Source: JBBQXK01 sp052387255
GTDB lineage: Bacteria > Pseudomonadota > Alphaproteobacteria > Rhodobacterales > Rhodobacteraceae
Assembly (NCBI GenBank): GCA_052387255.1
Contig: JBQTJI010000040.1
Location: 1-44,096 of the forward strand
Reading direction: 5' to 3'
Length of the DNA stretch: 44,096 nt
Of the stretch, positions 23,187 through 31,491 are shown piece after piece. Position numbers and translations under genes: made by a program. Each line of letters starts with the position of its first letter. Within the stretch, counting starts at the first letter, position 1. The notes under the pieces were generated by a model, which worked only from the letters and a program-made list of their open reading frames with translations, ran no database searches and was not told the DNA's origin.

Positions 23187-24905
23187 ATGGGGTCTCGGCG
23201 CAATTTTCTGGCCATTTTGGTCGCTGCCGGTGCCATCGGTGGTGCCATCTATGGGGTCGGCATGAAGGGCGGTCTGCCCGCGCTTCCCGGCGTGGCGCAG
23301 GAACCGGTCACTGTCACGGTGGCAAGTGCGGTCACCAAGGCCAAGTGGCTGGCGGCAGGCGTGGCCGAGTTCAAGGCGGCGGGCATCACCACCGCCGACG
23401 GTCGCCCCATCGAGATCGTGACATCGAACGTGCTGTCGGGCGACAGCATGCTGCAGATTGCGGCCCAGACCCTGCAGCCCGTGGTCTGGTCGCCGGGCGA
23501 GCAGACCTGGGTCGACCAGCTGGCCGAACGCTGGAACCGGGGGCACCCCAGACCCGTCGCCTCGGCCCCCTGCCAGCCGACGGTGCTGACCCCCGTGGGC
23601 CTTGCGATGTGGCGGCCGATGGCCGAGGCGCTGGGCTGGCCGGACAAGCCGGTCAGCATGCGCGCCCTGATCGAGCTGGCGAACGATCCCGAAGGCTGGG
23701 CACGCTACGGCCGACCGGAATGGGGCCGCCTGCGGCTGGGCCACACCCATCCGCAGTATTCCTCGGCGGGCCTGCTGTTCCTGGCACAGGCGATCTATGC
23801 CACGCTGGGCAAGACCACCGGCATCACGCCGCAGGACATCTATGATCCGCAGGTCGAGGCGGCGCTGCGCGCCCTGGCGCAGAACACCGCGAAATACGGC
23901 ATGGTCACGACCGACCTTCTGTCCAACATGGCGCGGGGCGGACCTGCGTTCCTGCATGTCACCTCGGCCTTCGAGGAGGGGACGGTGCGGTTCAACCAGG
24001 AGCGGCGGGACGAATTGCGCTACCCCCTGGCGTTCCTCTTTCCGGCAGAGGGCACGTTCTGGTCGGACCAGCCCTATTGCATCCTGGACGGCGCGCCCTG
24101 GGTCGATGCGGCCGAGGCCGAGGCGGCCGGGCTGTTCCTCGATTTCCTGCGCGGCGAACGGATGCAGGGGCTGGCCTCGGCCCATTACGTGCGCCCGTTT
24201 GCGGGCGGGGCAAATCCCGGTGGCGGGCTGACCGTCGAGAACGGGACCGACCCGGCGGCGACGCCCGTGACCGTGCCCGACCTTGACATCCCTTCGCCGG
24301 ACGTGGGCGAGGCGATCATCGACCAGTTCCTGACGACCAAGCGCAAGGCGACCGTGCTGGTGGTGTTCGACACCTCGGGGTCGATGAAAGGCGAGCCGAT
24401 CAAGACCGCGACCGAGGCCACGGCGGAATTCCTGTCGCGGCTGCATCCGCAGGACCGTGTCGGACTGCTTGCATTCTCGACCGGCATGGCTCTCGTGCAG
24501 CCCCTGGGCGAAGTATCGGCGACGGGCGAGCGAGCGCAGGACGTGACGCGGGGGCTGAACGCCGACGGCAGCACCAACCTGTACGGCACGGTCTGCAAGG
24601 CGACGCGGATGATGGCCGACGAGGCGGCGCGCGACCGGGCACGGGGCGAGAACCGGCTTTACGGGATCGTGCTGCTGTCCGACGGCGCGGACACGGTTGG
24701 CGAGGTCAGCGAGACGCGCATGTTCCAGACCTGCATGCTGTCCACCGAGGGCGAAGAGGGGCCGAGGATCTTTGTCATCTCGTTCGGGCAGGGGGCCGAT
24801 CTGGAGGTGCTGACGCGGCTGGCGGCCGAATCGAACGGGGCGGTGTTTGCCGCCGATCCAACGTCGATCGGGCAGGCCTACCTGCGCATCTCGGCCGAGC
24901 AATAG
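23187..24905 (+). CDS. Exported substrate-binding and VWA domain protein
   Basis: A 572-aa extracytoplasmic protein. SRRNFLA (residues 3-9) before a hydrophobic stretch looks like a Tat signal. Residues about 42-330 resemble a type II solute-binding protein (VTVTVASAVTKAKWLAAGVAEF, LQPVVWSPGEQTW). Residues about 385-565 form a von Willebrand A domain with an intact MIDAS: DTSGS at 395-399, the STNLYGT threonine and SDGADT. The ATG at 23187 has GGAG at good spacing, unlike a GTG at 23178. It probably forms a unit with the membrane protein that follows after one base. Its ligand is unknown. Confidence 0.85.
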   Translation: MGSRRNFLAILVAAGAIGGAIYGVGMKGGLPALPGVAQEPVTVTVASAVTKAKWLAAGVAEFKAAGITTADGRPIEIVTSNVLSGDSMLQIAAQTLQPVVWSPGEQTWVDQLAERWNRGHPRPVASAPCQPTVLTPVGLAMWRPMAEALGWPDKPVSMRALIELANDPEGWARYGRPEWGRLRLGHTHPQYSSAGLLFLAQAIYATLGKTTGITPQDIYDPQVEAALRALAQNTAKYGMVTTDLLSNMARGGPAFLHVTSAFEEGTVRFNQERRDELRYPLAFLFPAEGTFWSDQPYCILDGAPWVDAAEAEAAGLFLDFLRGERMQGLASAHYVRPFAGGANPGGGLTVENGTDPAATPVTVPDLDIPSPDVGEAIIDQFLTTKRKATVLVVFDTSGSMKGEPIKTATEATAEFLSRLHPQDRVGLLAFSTGMALVQPLGEVSATGERAQDVTRGLNADGSTNLYGTVCKATRMMADEAARDRARGENRLYGIVLLSDGADTVGEVSETRMFQTCMLSTEGEEGPRIFVISFGQGADLEVLTRLAAESNGAVFAADPTSIGQAYLRISAEQ

Positions 24906-24906
24906 G

Positions 24907-25701
24907 GTGGACGGACTGCCACCTTCGGGGCAGACCAGCGCGCGGGCGCTGCGGTGGCGCCTGCTGCTGGCGCGGATCGAGGCGGCGCTGGTGTCGCCCG
25001 CGAACGCGGTGCTGATCGGGCTGTCGGGCATCGCGGCGGTGACCTGCCTGGTGGCCGAAGCGCGGGGGTTGCTGAACCCCGGCACCTGGGCCGTGGCCGC
25101 CGGGGCGGGGGCCGTGGTGCTGGCCGGCAAGGTGGCGCTGGACCTGCGCGACCGCGCCGGGGACGACGGGCTGTGGCGCGCGCTGCTGGCCCGTGGGTTC
25201 GGCGACACGATGGCCGACGATGCCGAGGTGACGCGCCTGGCGCGCACCGTGATCGAGTACCGCGTGCGTCTGGCGATGGCCGAGGCGCGGGCGGCACGGG
25301 CATCGCGACGGGCGCTGCAGCCCCTGCTGCCGCGCCTGGATGACTGGCTGGAGGGCATCATGCGGCTGGCGCGGCAGGTCGCCACGCTGCGCCGCGAGTC
25401 GCGGTTCCATGTGGCGATGGGGGCGCGCAACCGCCGGCGGCTGTCGGAACTGGGCAGCGGGGCGGGGCTGGACGCGCAGGTGCGCGCGGCCGAAGGGTTC
25501 GGTCGCGAGGCGGACGACGGGCTCGTGCGGCTGGAGAATGCGGTGGCGGCGTTCGGCGCGGCTACGTCGCAACTGGTGCTGGACATGGCGCGCGCGCAGG
25601 GGCTGGACGGCAGCGCGGTGACGGACGCCCGCATCGGGGGGGCGATCCAGTCCGTCGCGACCGAGACCAAGGCGCTGTCGCCGCCGCCGGAGCCGCCCTG
25701 A
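24907..25701 (+). CDS. Hypothetical membrane protein with coiled-coil region
   Basis: I do not recognise this family. Read from a GTG at 24907, one base after the VWA stop, it has 264 aa: a hydrophobic hairpin at about residues 32-75 (two membrane segments), then a long helical, Arg/Ala/Leu-rich stretch (about 80-235) that looks like coiled coil, and a proline-rich end. No weak ribosome site is convincing, so the start could lie upstream inside the VWA gene. Position and coupling suggest it partners the VWA protein. Known SBP-VWA loci often carry TelA-like or XpaC-like helical proteins, and this may play that part. Confidence 0.7.
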   Translation: MDGLPPSGQTSARALRWRLLLARIEAALVSPANAVLIGLSGIAAVTCLVAEARGLLNPGTWAVAAGAGAVVLAGKVALDLRDRAGDDGLWRALLARGFGDTMADDAEVTRLARTVIEYRVRLAMAEARAARASRRALQPLLPRLDDWLEGIMRLARQVATLRRESRFHVAMGARNRRRLSELGSGAGLDAQVRAAEGFGREADDGLVRLENAVAAFGAATSQLVLDMARAQGLDGSAVTDARIGGAIQSVATETKALSPPPEPP

Positions 25702-25789
25702 GCGGGCGGCGGGGGATACGGGTTCCTTTGCCGCGACGGAACCTGGTCTGTACAGCGTATCATCACCGGGACAGCAACGGGGCACCGCC

Positions 25790-26635
25790 ATGACCGATAC
25801 CGCAGGGCACGACCATGACCACGACCGGGGACTGGCGTTCGACCTGATGATCCTGTCGCGGCGTCGCCTGCTGGCGGGGTCGGGGGTGCTGGCCATCGGG
25901 GCATCGGGGCTGTTCGCGCTGCGCGGCGGGCCGTCCGGGGCAGAGGCGAACGTTCTGGGCACGGCGGCGGACGGGACGACCTGCGTGGCGGGTCCGGCCG
26001 AGACGGCAGGCCCGTTTCCGGCGGACGGGACCAACGCCAGGGCGGGGCAGACCGTCAACGTGCTGACGCAATCGGGCGTGGTGCGGACCGATATCCGCAC
26101 CAGTTTCGCCGGGCAGACGGCGGTGGCCGACGGCTTGCCGATGGTGATCCGCCTGCGGCTGGTGGACGTGGGAGGGGCCTGTAGGCCGCTGGCGGGGCAT
26201 GCGGTCTATGTCTGGCACTGCGATGCGGCGGGGCGCTATTCGATCTACGACACGGACGACAGCAACTATCTGCGCGGGGTCGGCGTCACCGATGCCGACG
26301 GTGTGGTGCAGTTCACCAGCATCGTGCCCGCCTGCTATCCCGGACGCTGGCCGCATGTGCATGTCGAGGTGTTTTCCTCGCCCGAGGCGGCGGTGTCGGG
26401 GGAGGCGAGCCTGCTGATTTCGCAGGTCGCGTTGCCCGAGGCGGCGATGGCCTCGGTCTACGCGACCGACGCGCGCTATGCGGCCAGCGTGGCCACCTTG
26501 CGCGGGGTGACGATGGCCCGCGACATGGTGTTCCGCGACAACACGCCCGAGCAGATTGCGGCGCAGACCATGGCGATGACGGGCGATGCGGCGGCGGGGT
26601 TCACTGCGACGGCGACGGTGGGGGTGCAGGCGTAG
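25790..26635 (+). CDS. Exported intradiol ring-cleavage dioxygenase-like protein
   Basis: A 281-aa protein with a histidine-rich start (HDHDHD), a Tat-like SRRRLLAG (23-30) and hydrophobic segment, so it is probably exported or membrane-anchored. The rest matches the intradiol dioxygenase fold: Tyr150 (AGRYSIYD), Tyr183 (ACYPGRWP) and His189/His191 (PHVHVEV) are the four expected Fe(III) ligands, with a short tyrosine-histidine loop. Catechol ring cleavage outside the cytoplasm is unusual, and the substrate is unknown. The ATG at 25790 is assigned from context. Its 3' end overlaps the convergent ThiF gene by 35 bases. Confidence 0.82.
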   Translation: MTDTAGHDHDHDRGLAFDLMILSRRRLLAGSGVLAIGASGLFALRGGPSGAEANVLGTAADGTTCVAGPAETAGPFPADGTNARAGQTVNVLTQSGVVRTDIRTSFAGQTAVADGLPMVIRLRLVDVGGACRPLAGHAVYVWHCDAAGRYSIYDTDDSNYLRGVGVTDADGVVQFTSIVPACYPGRWPHVHVEVFSSPEAAVSGEASLLISQVALPEAAMASVYATDARYAASVATLRGVTMARDMVFRDNTPEQIAAQTMAMTGDAAAGFTATATVGVQA

Positions 26636-27617
26636 TCGTGCCGCAGACCGCGCAGTCGGCGCGCTTTCCTGCCCTGATCATGCGGGTCTCGGCGTGCAGG
26701 GCATCGTGGATCATCAGGCGGCCCGTCAGCGTCTCGCCCGCGCCGGTCACGTGCTTGACCGCCTCAAGCGCCATCATCGCGCCGATCACGCCGGGCAGGG
26801 GGCCGGCCACCCCCGCCTCGGCGCAGGTCGGCACCAGGCCGGGGGCGGGGCGGTGGGGGAAGACGCAGGCGAAACAGGGGCCGCCCGCCGCCGGATGGTA
26901 CAGTGAAAGCTGCCCCTCCCATTGCGTGATGGCGGCGGCGATCAGGGGTTTTCCCGTTGCCACGGCCACCCGGTTGACGAGATAGCGGGTGTCGAAGTTG
27001 TCCGACCCGTCGAGGATCAGGTCGTACTCGGCGAACAGGTCCCCGGCGATGTCTTCGGTCAGGCGGCGGTGGTAGGGGCGCACCTCGACAAAGGGGTTCA
27101 GCGCCTTCATCGCGATTTCGGCCGAGAACACCTTGGGCATGCCGATCCGGGCGTCGGCGTGGATGATCTGGCGCGCGAGGTTGGCGTTTTCCACCATGTC
27201 GGCGTCGATGACCCCGCTCCGCCCCACCCCCGCCGCCGCCAGATACATCAGCAGCGGCGACCCCAGCCCACCCGCGCCGACGACCAGCACCTTGGCATCC
27301 TTCAACCGCCGCTGCCCGGTGCCGCCGATCTCGCGCAGGGTGATGTGGCGGGCGTAGCGGTCAAGCTCGGAGGGGGTGAAGGGGCCGGAGGGGAGGGGGG
27401 CAGCCGGTGCGGCCCTGATCCTGACGCGGCGCAGGATTTCGATGTAACCGGCGACCAGTGCCCCGGCCAGACCAAGCACCAACCAGACACGGACATCGTC
27501 CCCCGCGGCCAACGCCACCGCGAGGACGGCAATCGCCACCAGGCGCTGGCGGGTCTTCGCGCCGAAGTACGCACCGCCCTTCCAGATCGCCACCGACAGG
27601 ACAACGAACGGCAGCAA
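26601..27617 (-). CDS. HesA/MoeB/ThiF family protein with N-terminal membrane segment
   Basis: Adenylyl-transferase/E1-like enzyme of 338 aa that would activate the C-terminus of a ubiquitin-like sulfur carrier. The core (about 80-330) has GAGGLGSPLLMYLAAAGVG, ENANLARQIIH and DGSDNFDTRYLVN, and two CxxC pairs (CFAC, CAVC) for zinc. The first 65 residues contain two hydrophobic segments absent from standard MoeB. The start is a TTG at 27617, two bases after dut, with AAGGA seven bases upstream. It is last in coaBC-dut-thiF. Confidence 0.85.
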   Translation of the reverse strand: MLPFVVLSVAIWKGGAYFGAKTRQRLVAIAVLAVALAAGDDVRVWLVLGLAGALVAGYIEILRRVRIRAAPAAPLPSGPFTPSELDRYARHITLREIGGTGQRRLKDAKVLVVGAGGLGSPLLMYLAAAGVGRSGVIDADMVENANLARQIIHADARIGMPKVFSAEIAMKALNPFVEVRPYHRRLTEDIAGDLFAEYDLILDGSDNFDTRYLVNRVAVATGKPLIAAAITQWEGQLSLYHPAAGGPCFACVFPHRPAPGLVPTCAEAGVAGPLPGVIGAMMALEAVKHVTGAGETLTGRLMIHDALHAETRMIRAGKRADCAVCGTTTPAPPPSPSQ

Positions 27618-27619
27618 GC

Positions 27620-28087
27620 TTAGGTCCTTCCCGTAGACCCGAAGCCGCCGGTTCCGCGCGGGGTCTCGGACAAGGCCACTGCCACTTCGAACGATGCCTG
27701 CACCACCGGGGCCAGGATCATCTGGGCGATGCGCTCGCCATGGGCGACGGTATAGGGCGCGTCGGACAGGTTGATCAGCGCCACACCCAAAGGCCCGCGA
27801 TAGTCGCTGTCGATGGTGCCGGGGGTGTTGGGCAGGGTGATGCCATGGGTCAGGGCCAAGCCCGAACGGGGGCGGATCTGCACCTCGAACCCCGGCGGGA
27901 TCTCCATGCGCAGGCCGGTGGGGATCACGGCGCGCTGCAGGGGTGCCAGGGTGAAGCCGTGGCGCTGGTCCGCCGGCAGGTTGGCGCGCAGGTCGGCCCC
28001 GGCGGCACCGGGCGTGGCATAGGCGGGCAGGGGGATGGCGGGATCGGCCCCTTCATCGCGCAGGATCAGGATCACGGGGACGGTCAT
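27620..28087 (-). CDS. dut: dUTP diphosphatase
   Basis: Trimeric dUTPase that converts dUTP to dUMP, keeping uracil out of DNA and feeding dTMP synthesis. The 155-aa protein shows all five motifs: GADLRANL, PRSGLAL, NTPGTIDSDYRG, RIAQMIL and the C-terminal GTGGFGSTGR. Its ATG overlaps the coaBC stop by four bases, and the ThiF gene starts right after its stop. The open frame continuing far upstream is coaBC in the wrong phase. Confidence 0.97.
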   Translation of the reverse strand: MTVPVILILRDEGADPAIPLPAYATPGAAGADLRANLPADQRHGFTLAPLQRAVIPTGLRMEIPPGFEVQIRPRSGLALTHGITLPNTPGTIDSDYRGPLGVALINLSDAPYTVAHGERIAQMILAPVVQASFEVAVALSETPRGTGGFGSTGRT

Positions 28088-29277
28088 GCGAGGGTGTCGG
28101 CGATCATGGCGGCCAGTTTCCGTGCCACGGCCTCCTTGGCCATGCGCGGCCATGCCTCTGCGCCGCCCTCGGCGATGACGGTCACCGCGTTCTCGGGGCC
28201 GCCCATGATGCCGGTGCCGGGGCTGACGTCGTTCGCGACGATCCAGTCGCAGCCCTTGCGCAGGCGCTTGGCAGAGGCATGGGCGATGACGTCGTCGGTC
28301 TCGGCGGCAAAGCCGATGACAAGGCGGGGGCGCTGCGCGTGGCGCGACAGGGTGGCCAGGATGTCGGGGTTTTCCACCAGATGCAGCGCGGGGGGCTTGC
28401 CCGAGCCGTCCTTCTTCACCTTCGACGCCGGGGCCTCGGCCACCCGCCAGTCCGCCACCGCCGCCGCACAGACGGCGGCATCGGCGGGCAGGGCCGCCTC
28501 GACGGCGGCCAGCATCTGCACGGCGGTTTCGATCTGGGCCACGGTGACGCCTTGCGGCGCGGGATGGGTGGCGGGGCCGGTCACGAAGGTGACGCGCGCC
28601 CCCAGGTCGCGCAGGGCGACGGCGATGGCCGCCCCCTGCGCGCCCGACGACCGGTTGGCGATGTAGCGCACCGGATCGATGGGTTCGTGCGTGGGGCCGG
28701 AGGTGACGATCACATGCCGCCCCTTGAGCGGCCCGTCGGACAGCGCGGCGTCGATCGCGGCGAGGATCGCCCCAGGTTCCGCCATCCGCCCCGGCCCGTA
28801 TTCGCCGCAGGCCATGTCGCCCTCGTCGGGGCCGACCGTCAGCACGCCGTTGGCCAGAAGCATGGCAAGGTTGCGCTGCGTGGCGGGGTGGTTCCACATC
28901 CGCACGTTCATCGCGGGGGCCAGCAGCACGCGCTTGTCGGTCGCCAGAAGCAGGGTCGAGGCCAGGTCGTTCGCATGGCCATGGGCCATCTTCGCCATCA
29001 GATCGGCGGTCGCCGGGGCCACCACCACCAGATCGGCGGCGCGGGACAGCTGGATATGCCCCATCTCGGCCTCGTCCGTCAGATCGAACAGGTCGCGGTA
29101 GACCTTCGATCCGGCCAGTGCCGACAGCGACAGGGGGGTGACGAACGCGGCGGCGGCGGCGGTCATCACCGGAGTGACCGATGCGCCCTCTTTCGTCAGA
29201 AGCCGCACCAGTTCCAGAGCCTTGTAGGCGGCGATGCCACCGCCGACGATCAGAAGGACGCGTTTTCCGGCAAGCAT
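28084..29277 (-). CDS. coaBC: Bifunctional phosphopantothenoylcysteine decarboxylase/ligase
   Basis: Two consecutive steps of coenzyme A synthesis in one 397-aa protein. The N-terminal flavoprotein CoaC (about 1-180) has LLIVGGGIAAYKALELVR, PAMNVRMW and CGEYGPGRM with the active cysteine. The CoaB ligase (about 185-397) has VTSGPTHEPIDPVRYIANRSSG and the NDVSPGTGIMGG segment. It is cytoplasmic. The ATG at 29277 is the family start; it leads the coaBC-dut-thiF operon. Confidence 0.97.
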   Translation of the reverse strand: MLAGKRVLLIVGGGIAAYKALELVRLLTKEGASVTPVMTAAAAAFVTPLSLSALAGSKVYRDLFDLTDEAEMGHIQLSRAADLVVVAPATADLMAKMAHGHANDLASTLLLATDKRVLLAPAMNVRMWNHPATQRNLAMLLANGVLTVGPDEGDMACGEYGPGRMAEPGAILAAIDAALSDGPLKGRHVIVTSGPTHEPIDPVRYIANRSSGAQGAAIAVALRDLGARVTFVTGPATHPAPQGVTVAQIETAVQMLAAVEAALPADAAVCAAAVADWRVAEAPASKVKKDGSGKPPALHLVENPDILATLSRHAQRPRLVIGFAAETDDVIAHASAKRLRKGCDWIVANDVSPGTGIMGGPENAVTVIAEGGAEAWPRMAKEAVARKLAAMIADTLA

Positions 29278-29343
29278 CGCTAACGGACCCCCTGACCCTG
29301 CTATGCAAGGTTAGGCGGGGGCGGGGGCAAGTTCAACCTGCGC

Positions 29344-30222
29344 TCACGTCAGGAAGTGGAACACCTCGCGCGACTGGCCTTCCAGGTTCTTGCGCATCTT
29401 GGCGAAGGCCGCGACCTCCAGTTGCCGGACCCGTTCCTTGGACAGGCCGAGTTCCTCGCCCAGCGATTCCAGCGTGCGCGGGGCCTCGCGCAGCTTGCGC
29501 TCGGTCACGATGAAGCGTTCGCGGGCGTTGAGCGCCGCCATCGCATGCACCAGCCAGCCGCGCAGGCGCGTCGCGTCGTGGCGCGTCTCGACCACTTCGG
29601 CGGCCTGCACGCCGTCATCCTCGAGCGCGTCGATCCATTCGCGCCCCTCGTCCTCGGCCGACTGGGTGGCGTTCAGCGAAAAGTCCGACCCCGACAGCCG
29701 CCCTTCCATCATTTCCACATCGGCCAGCGGCACGCCCACCTCTTGCGCGATCCGCTCGCGCAGCTGGTGGCCGTCCAGCGTCTCGCCGGCCTGCGATGCC
29801 TCACGCTCAAGCTTGGCTTGGACGCGGCGCAGGTTGAAGAACAGCGATTTCTGGCTGCTGGTCGATCCGGTGCGCACCAGGGACCAGTTGCGCATCACAT
29901 AGTCCTGGATCGAGGCCTTGATCCACCACACAGCATAGGTCGAAAACCGCACGCCCCGGTCGGGGTCGAACTTGTCGGCGGCCTTCATCAGGCCAAGGCT
30001 GGCCTCCTGGATCAGGTCGTTCATCGGCGCGCCGTAGCGGCGGAACTTGGCGGCCATGCTGATCGCCAGGCGCATGTAGGCGGTGATCAGGCGGTGCAGG
30101 GCGGCCTCGTCACGCTGGTCGCGCCAGGCATAGGCCAGCCGCAACTCGGTCTCGGCATCCAGAAGCTCGGCCTTCATCGCTTGGCGGGACATGCGCTGGT
30201 CGGTATATCCGTCGAGTGCCAT
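29344..30222 (-). CDS. rpoH: RNA polymerase sigma-32 factor, RpoHII type
   Basis: Alternative sigma factor of the heat-shock/RpoH family, 292 aa. Region 2 has DLIQEASLGLMKAADKFDP and FSTYAVWWIKASIQDYVMRNWSLVR; the RpoH box QKSLFFNLR is at 124-132; region 4 ends in LESLGEELGLSKERVRQLEVAAF. Sequence style matches RpoHII of Rhodobacter. A TGATCC-N18-TAAACT promoter upstream is what sigma-E (singlet-oxygen response) uses in that genus, where rpoHII is a direct target. I prefer the ATG at 30222, with GGGGGT ahead, over one at 30234. Confidence 0.93.
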   Translation of the reverse strand: MALDGYTDQRMSRQAMKAELLDAETELRLAYAWRDQRDEAALHRLITAYMRLAISMAAKFRRYGAPMNDLIQEASLGLMKAADKFDPDRGVRFSTYAVWWIKASIQDYVMRNWSLVRTGSTSSQKSLFFNLRRVQAKLEREASQAGETLDGHQLRERIAQEVGVPLADVEMMEGRLSGSDFSLNATQSAEDEGREWIDALEDDGVQAAEVVETRHDATRLRGWLVHAMAALNARERFIVTERKLREAPRTLESLGEELGLSKERVRQLEVAAFAKMRKNLEGQSREVFHFLT

Positions 30223-30270
30223 CGGTACCCCCATCGTTGTGCCGTCCCGGCCCGCCGATTGTTCAGAAAG

Positions 30271-30300
30271 AGTTTACGGAGCAACGTCGTGACCGGATCA
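30271..30300 (-). promoter_or_regulatory. Sigma-E (RpoE-ChrR type) promoter of rpoH
   Basis: Read on the minus strand: TGATCC (30300-30295), 18 bases, TAAACT (30276-30271), about 50 bases before the rpoH start. It matches the Rhodobacter sphaeroides RpoE consensus I recall (TGATC-N18-TAwnnT). The -35 box overlaps the first codons of the divergent cobU (30289). Confidence 0.72.
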
Positions 30301-30840
30301 ATGGTTTCCGAGAATCTTTCGCTGCCACACTTGACGGTGGTGATCGGCGGTGCTGCGTCAGGAAAGTCCGCCTTGGCCGAGGGTCTGGTGCAGCGAACCG
30401 GCCTGCGGCGCGTCTATCTGGCGACCGCCGAGGCCTGGGATGACGAGATGCGCACCCGTATCGCCCTGCACCGGGACCGGCGCAACGGGTGGACCACGGT
30501 CGAGGCCCCGCGCGACGTGGCCGGCGCCCTGGCGGGCGTGGCGGCGGGGTCGGTGGTGCTGCTCGATTGCGCCACGCTGTGGCTGACGAACGTGATGCTG
30601 GGCGGCAGCGATGTCGCGGCGGAAGAGGCTGCGCTGCTGGGGGCACTGGCCGCCTGTGCCGCGCCGGTGGTGGTGGTGACGAACGAGGTCGGCCTGTCGA
30701 TCGTGCCCGACAACGCCCTGGCCCGCGCCTTCCGCGATGCGCAGGGGCGGCTGAACCAGCGGCTGGCGGCACAGGCGGGGCTGGTGGTGGCGGTCTGGGC
30801 CGGGCTGCCCCTGGTGCTGAAGGGTGAGACCCCATGGTGA
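30289..30840 (+). CDS. cobU: Adenosylcobinamide kinase / adenosylcobinamide-phosphate guanylyltransferase
   Basis: Bifunctional enzyme (also called CobP) that phosphorylates adenosylcobinamide and adds GMP in late B12 synthesis. The 183-aa protein has the P-loop GGAASGKSALAE, YLATAEAWDDEM, RIALHRDRRNGW and VVVTNEVGLSIVPDN. The start is GTG at 30289 with GGAG seven bases upstream; ATG at 30301 lacks a good site. Its stop overlaps the next gene. No cobalamin riboswitch fits in the short leader. Confidence 0.95.
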   Translation: MTGSMVSENLSLPHLTVVIGGAASGKSALAEGLVQRTGLRRVYLATAEAWDDEMRTRIALHRDRRNGWTTVEAPRDVAGALAGVAAGSVVLLDCATLWLTNVMLGGSDVAAEEAALLGALAACAAPVVVVTNEVGLSIVPDNALARAFRDAQGRLNQRLAAQAGLVVAVWAGLPLVLKGETPW

Positions 30841-31415
30841 CACGGTTCTGGTGGGTGCGGCACGGGCCGACCCATGCGAAATGCATGGTCGGCTGGTCCG
30901 ACCTGCCCGCCGACCTGTCCGACCACGCCGCCCTTGCCCGCCTGTCGGCGCATCTGCCGGGCGATGCGGTCGTGGTATCGTCGGATCTGTCCCGCGCCAT
31001 TGCCACGGCGGATGCCATCCAGGGCAGGCGGGAACGCCTGCCGCATGATGCCGACCTGCGGGAGATCCATTTCGGCACCTGGGAGATGCGCGCATTTGCC
31101 GAGGTCGAAGCCGAAGCCCCGGACCACATCCGCGCCTTCTGGCAGGTGCCGGGCGATGTGGCCGCCCCCGAAGGTGAAAGCTGGAACATGCTGGCCGCCC
31201 GCGTGGATGCCGCAATCGACCGGCTGCTGGCCGCGCATCCGGGTCGCGACATCATCGTCACCGCCCATTTCGGCGCGATCCTTGCCGCCCTGCAGCGGGC
31301 CGAGGGGCTGTCGCCCGAAGCGGTGTTCGCGCATCGCATCGACAACCTGTCGGTGACCTGCCTCGCGTGCGACGGCAGCGGCTGGCGCAGCCATGCGATC
31401 AATCACCGGCCCTGA
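30834..31415 (+). CDS. Histidine phosphatase family protein (CobC-like)
   Basis: A 193-aa phosphoglycerate-mutase-fold phosphatase. The RHG motif is in FWWVRHGPTHAK near the N-terminus and the second histidine in IIVTAHFGAIL. Overlap with cobU by seven bases (ATGGTGA) makes alpha-ribazole phosphatase (CobC) a reasonable role: it would release Pi from adenosylcobalamin phosphate. The family is broad, so this assignment rests on position. Confidence 0.85.
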   Translation: MVTRFWWVRHGPTHAKCMVGWSDLPADLSDHAALARLSAHLPGDAVVVSSDLSRAIATADAIQGRRERLPHDADLREIHFGTWEMRAFAEVEAEAPDHIRAFWQVPGDVAAPEGESWNMLAARVDAAIDRLLAAHPGRDIIVTAHFGAILAALQRAEGLSPEAVFAHRIDNLSVTCLACDGSGWRSHAINHRP

Positions 31416-31491
31416 TGGATCACCCCACAAATCCGCGTTTCACGGAGGGGCGATCCCCTGCCATGCAGGGCGGGACGCCAAGGAGACGGAC

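Noticed and set aside
23154..25904. Very long open frame (over 900 codons) on the minus strand opposite the VWA and membrane-protein genes
   Set aside because: Its translation is Arg/Pro/Ala-rich with no family features, typical of the antisense of high-GC genes, and the plus-strand genes have clear domains and ribosome sites.
30241..30288. Cobalamin riboswitch before cobU
   Set aside because: The leader is too short and shows no B12-box; it holds a sigma-E promoter for the divergent gene instead.
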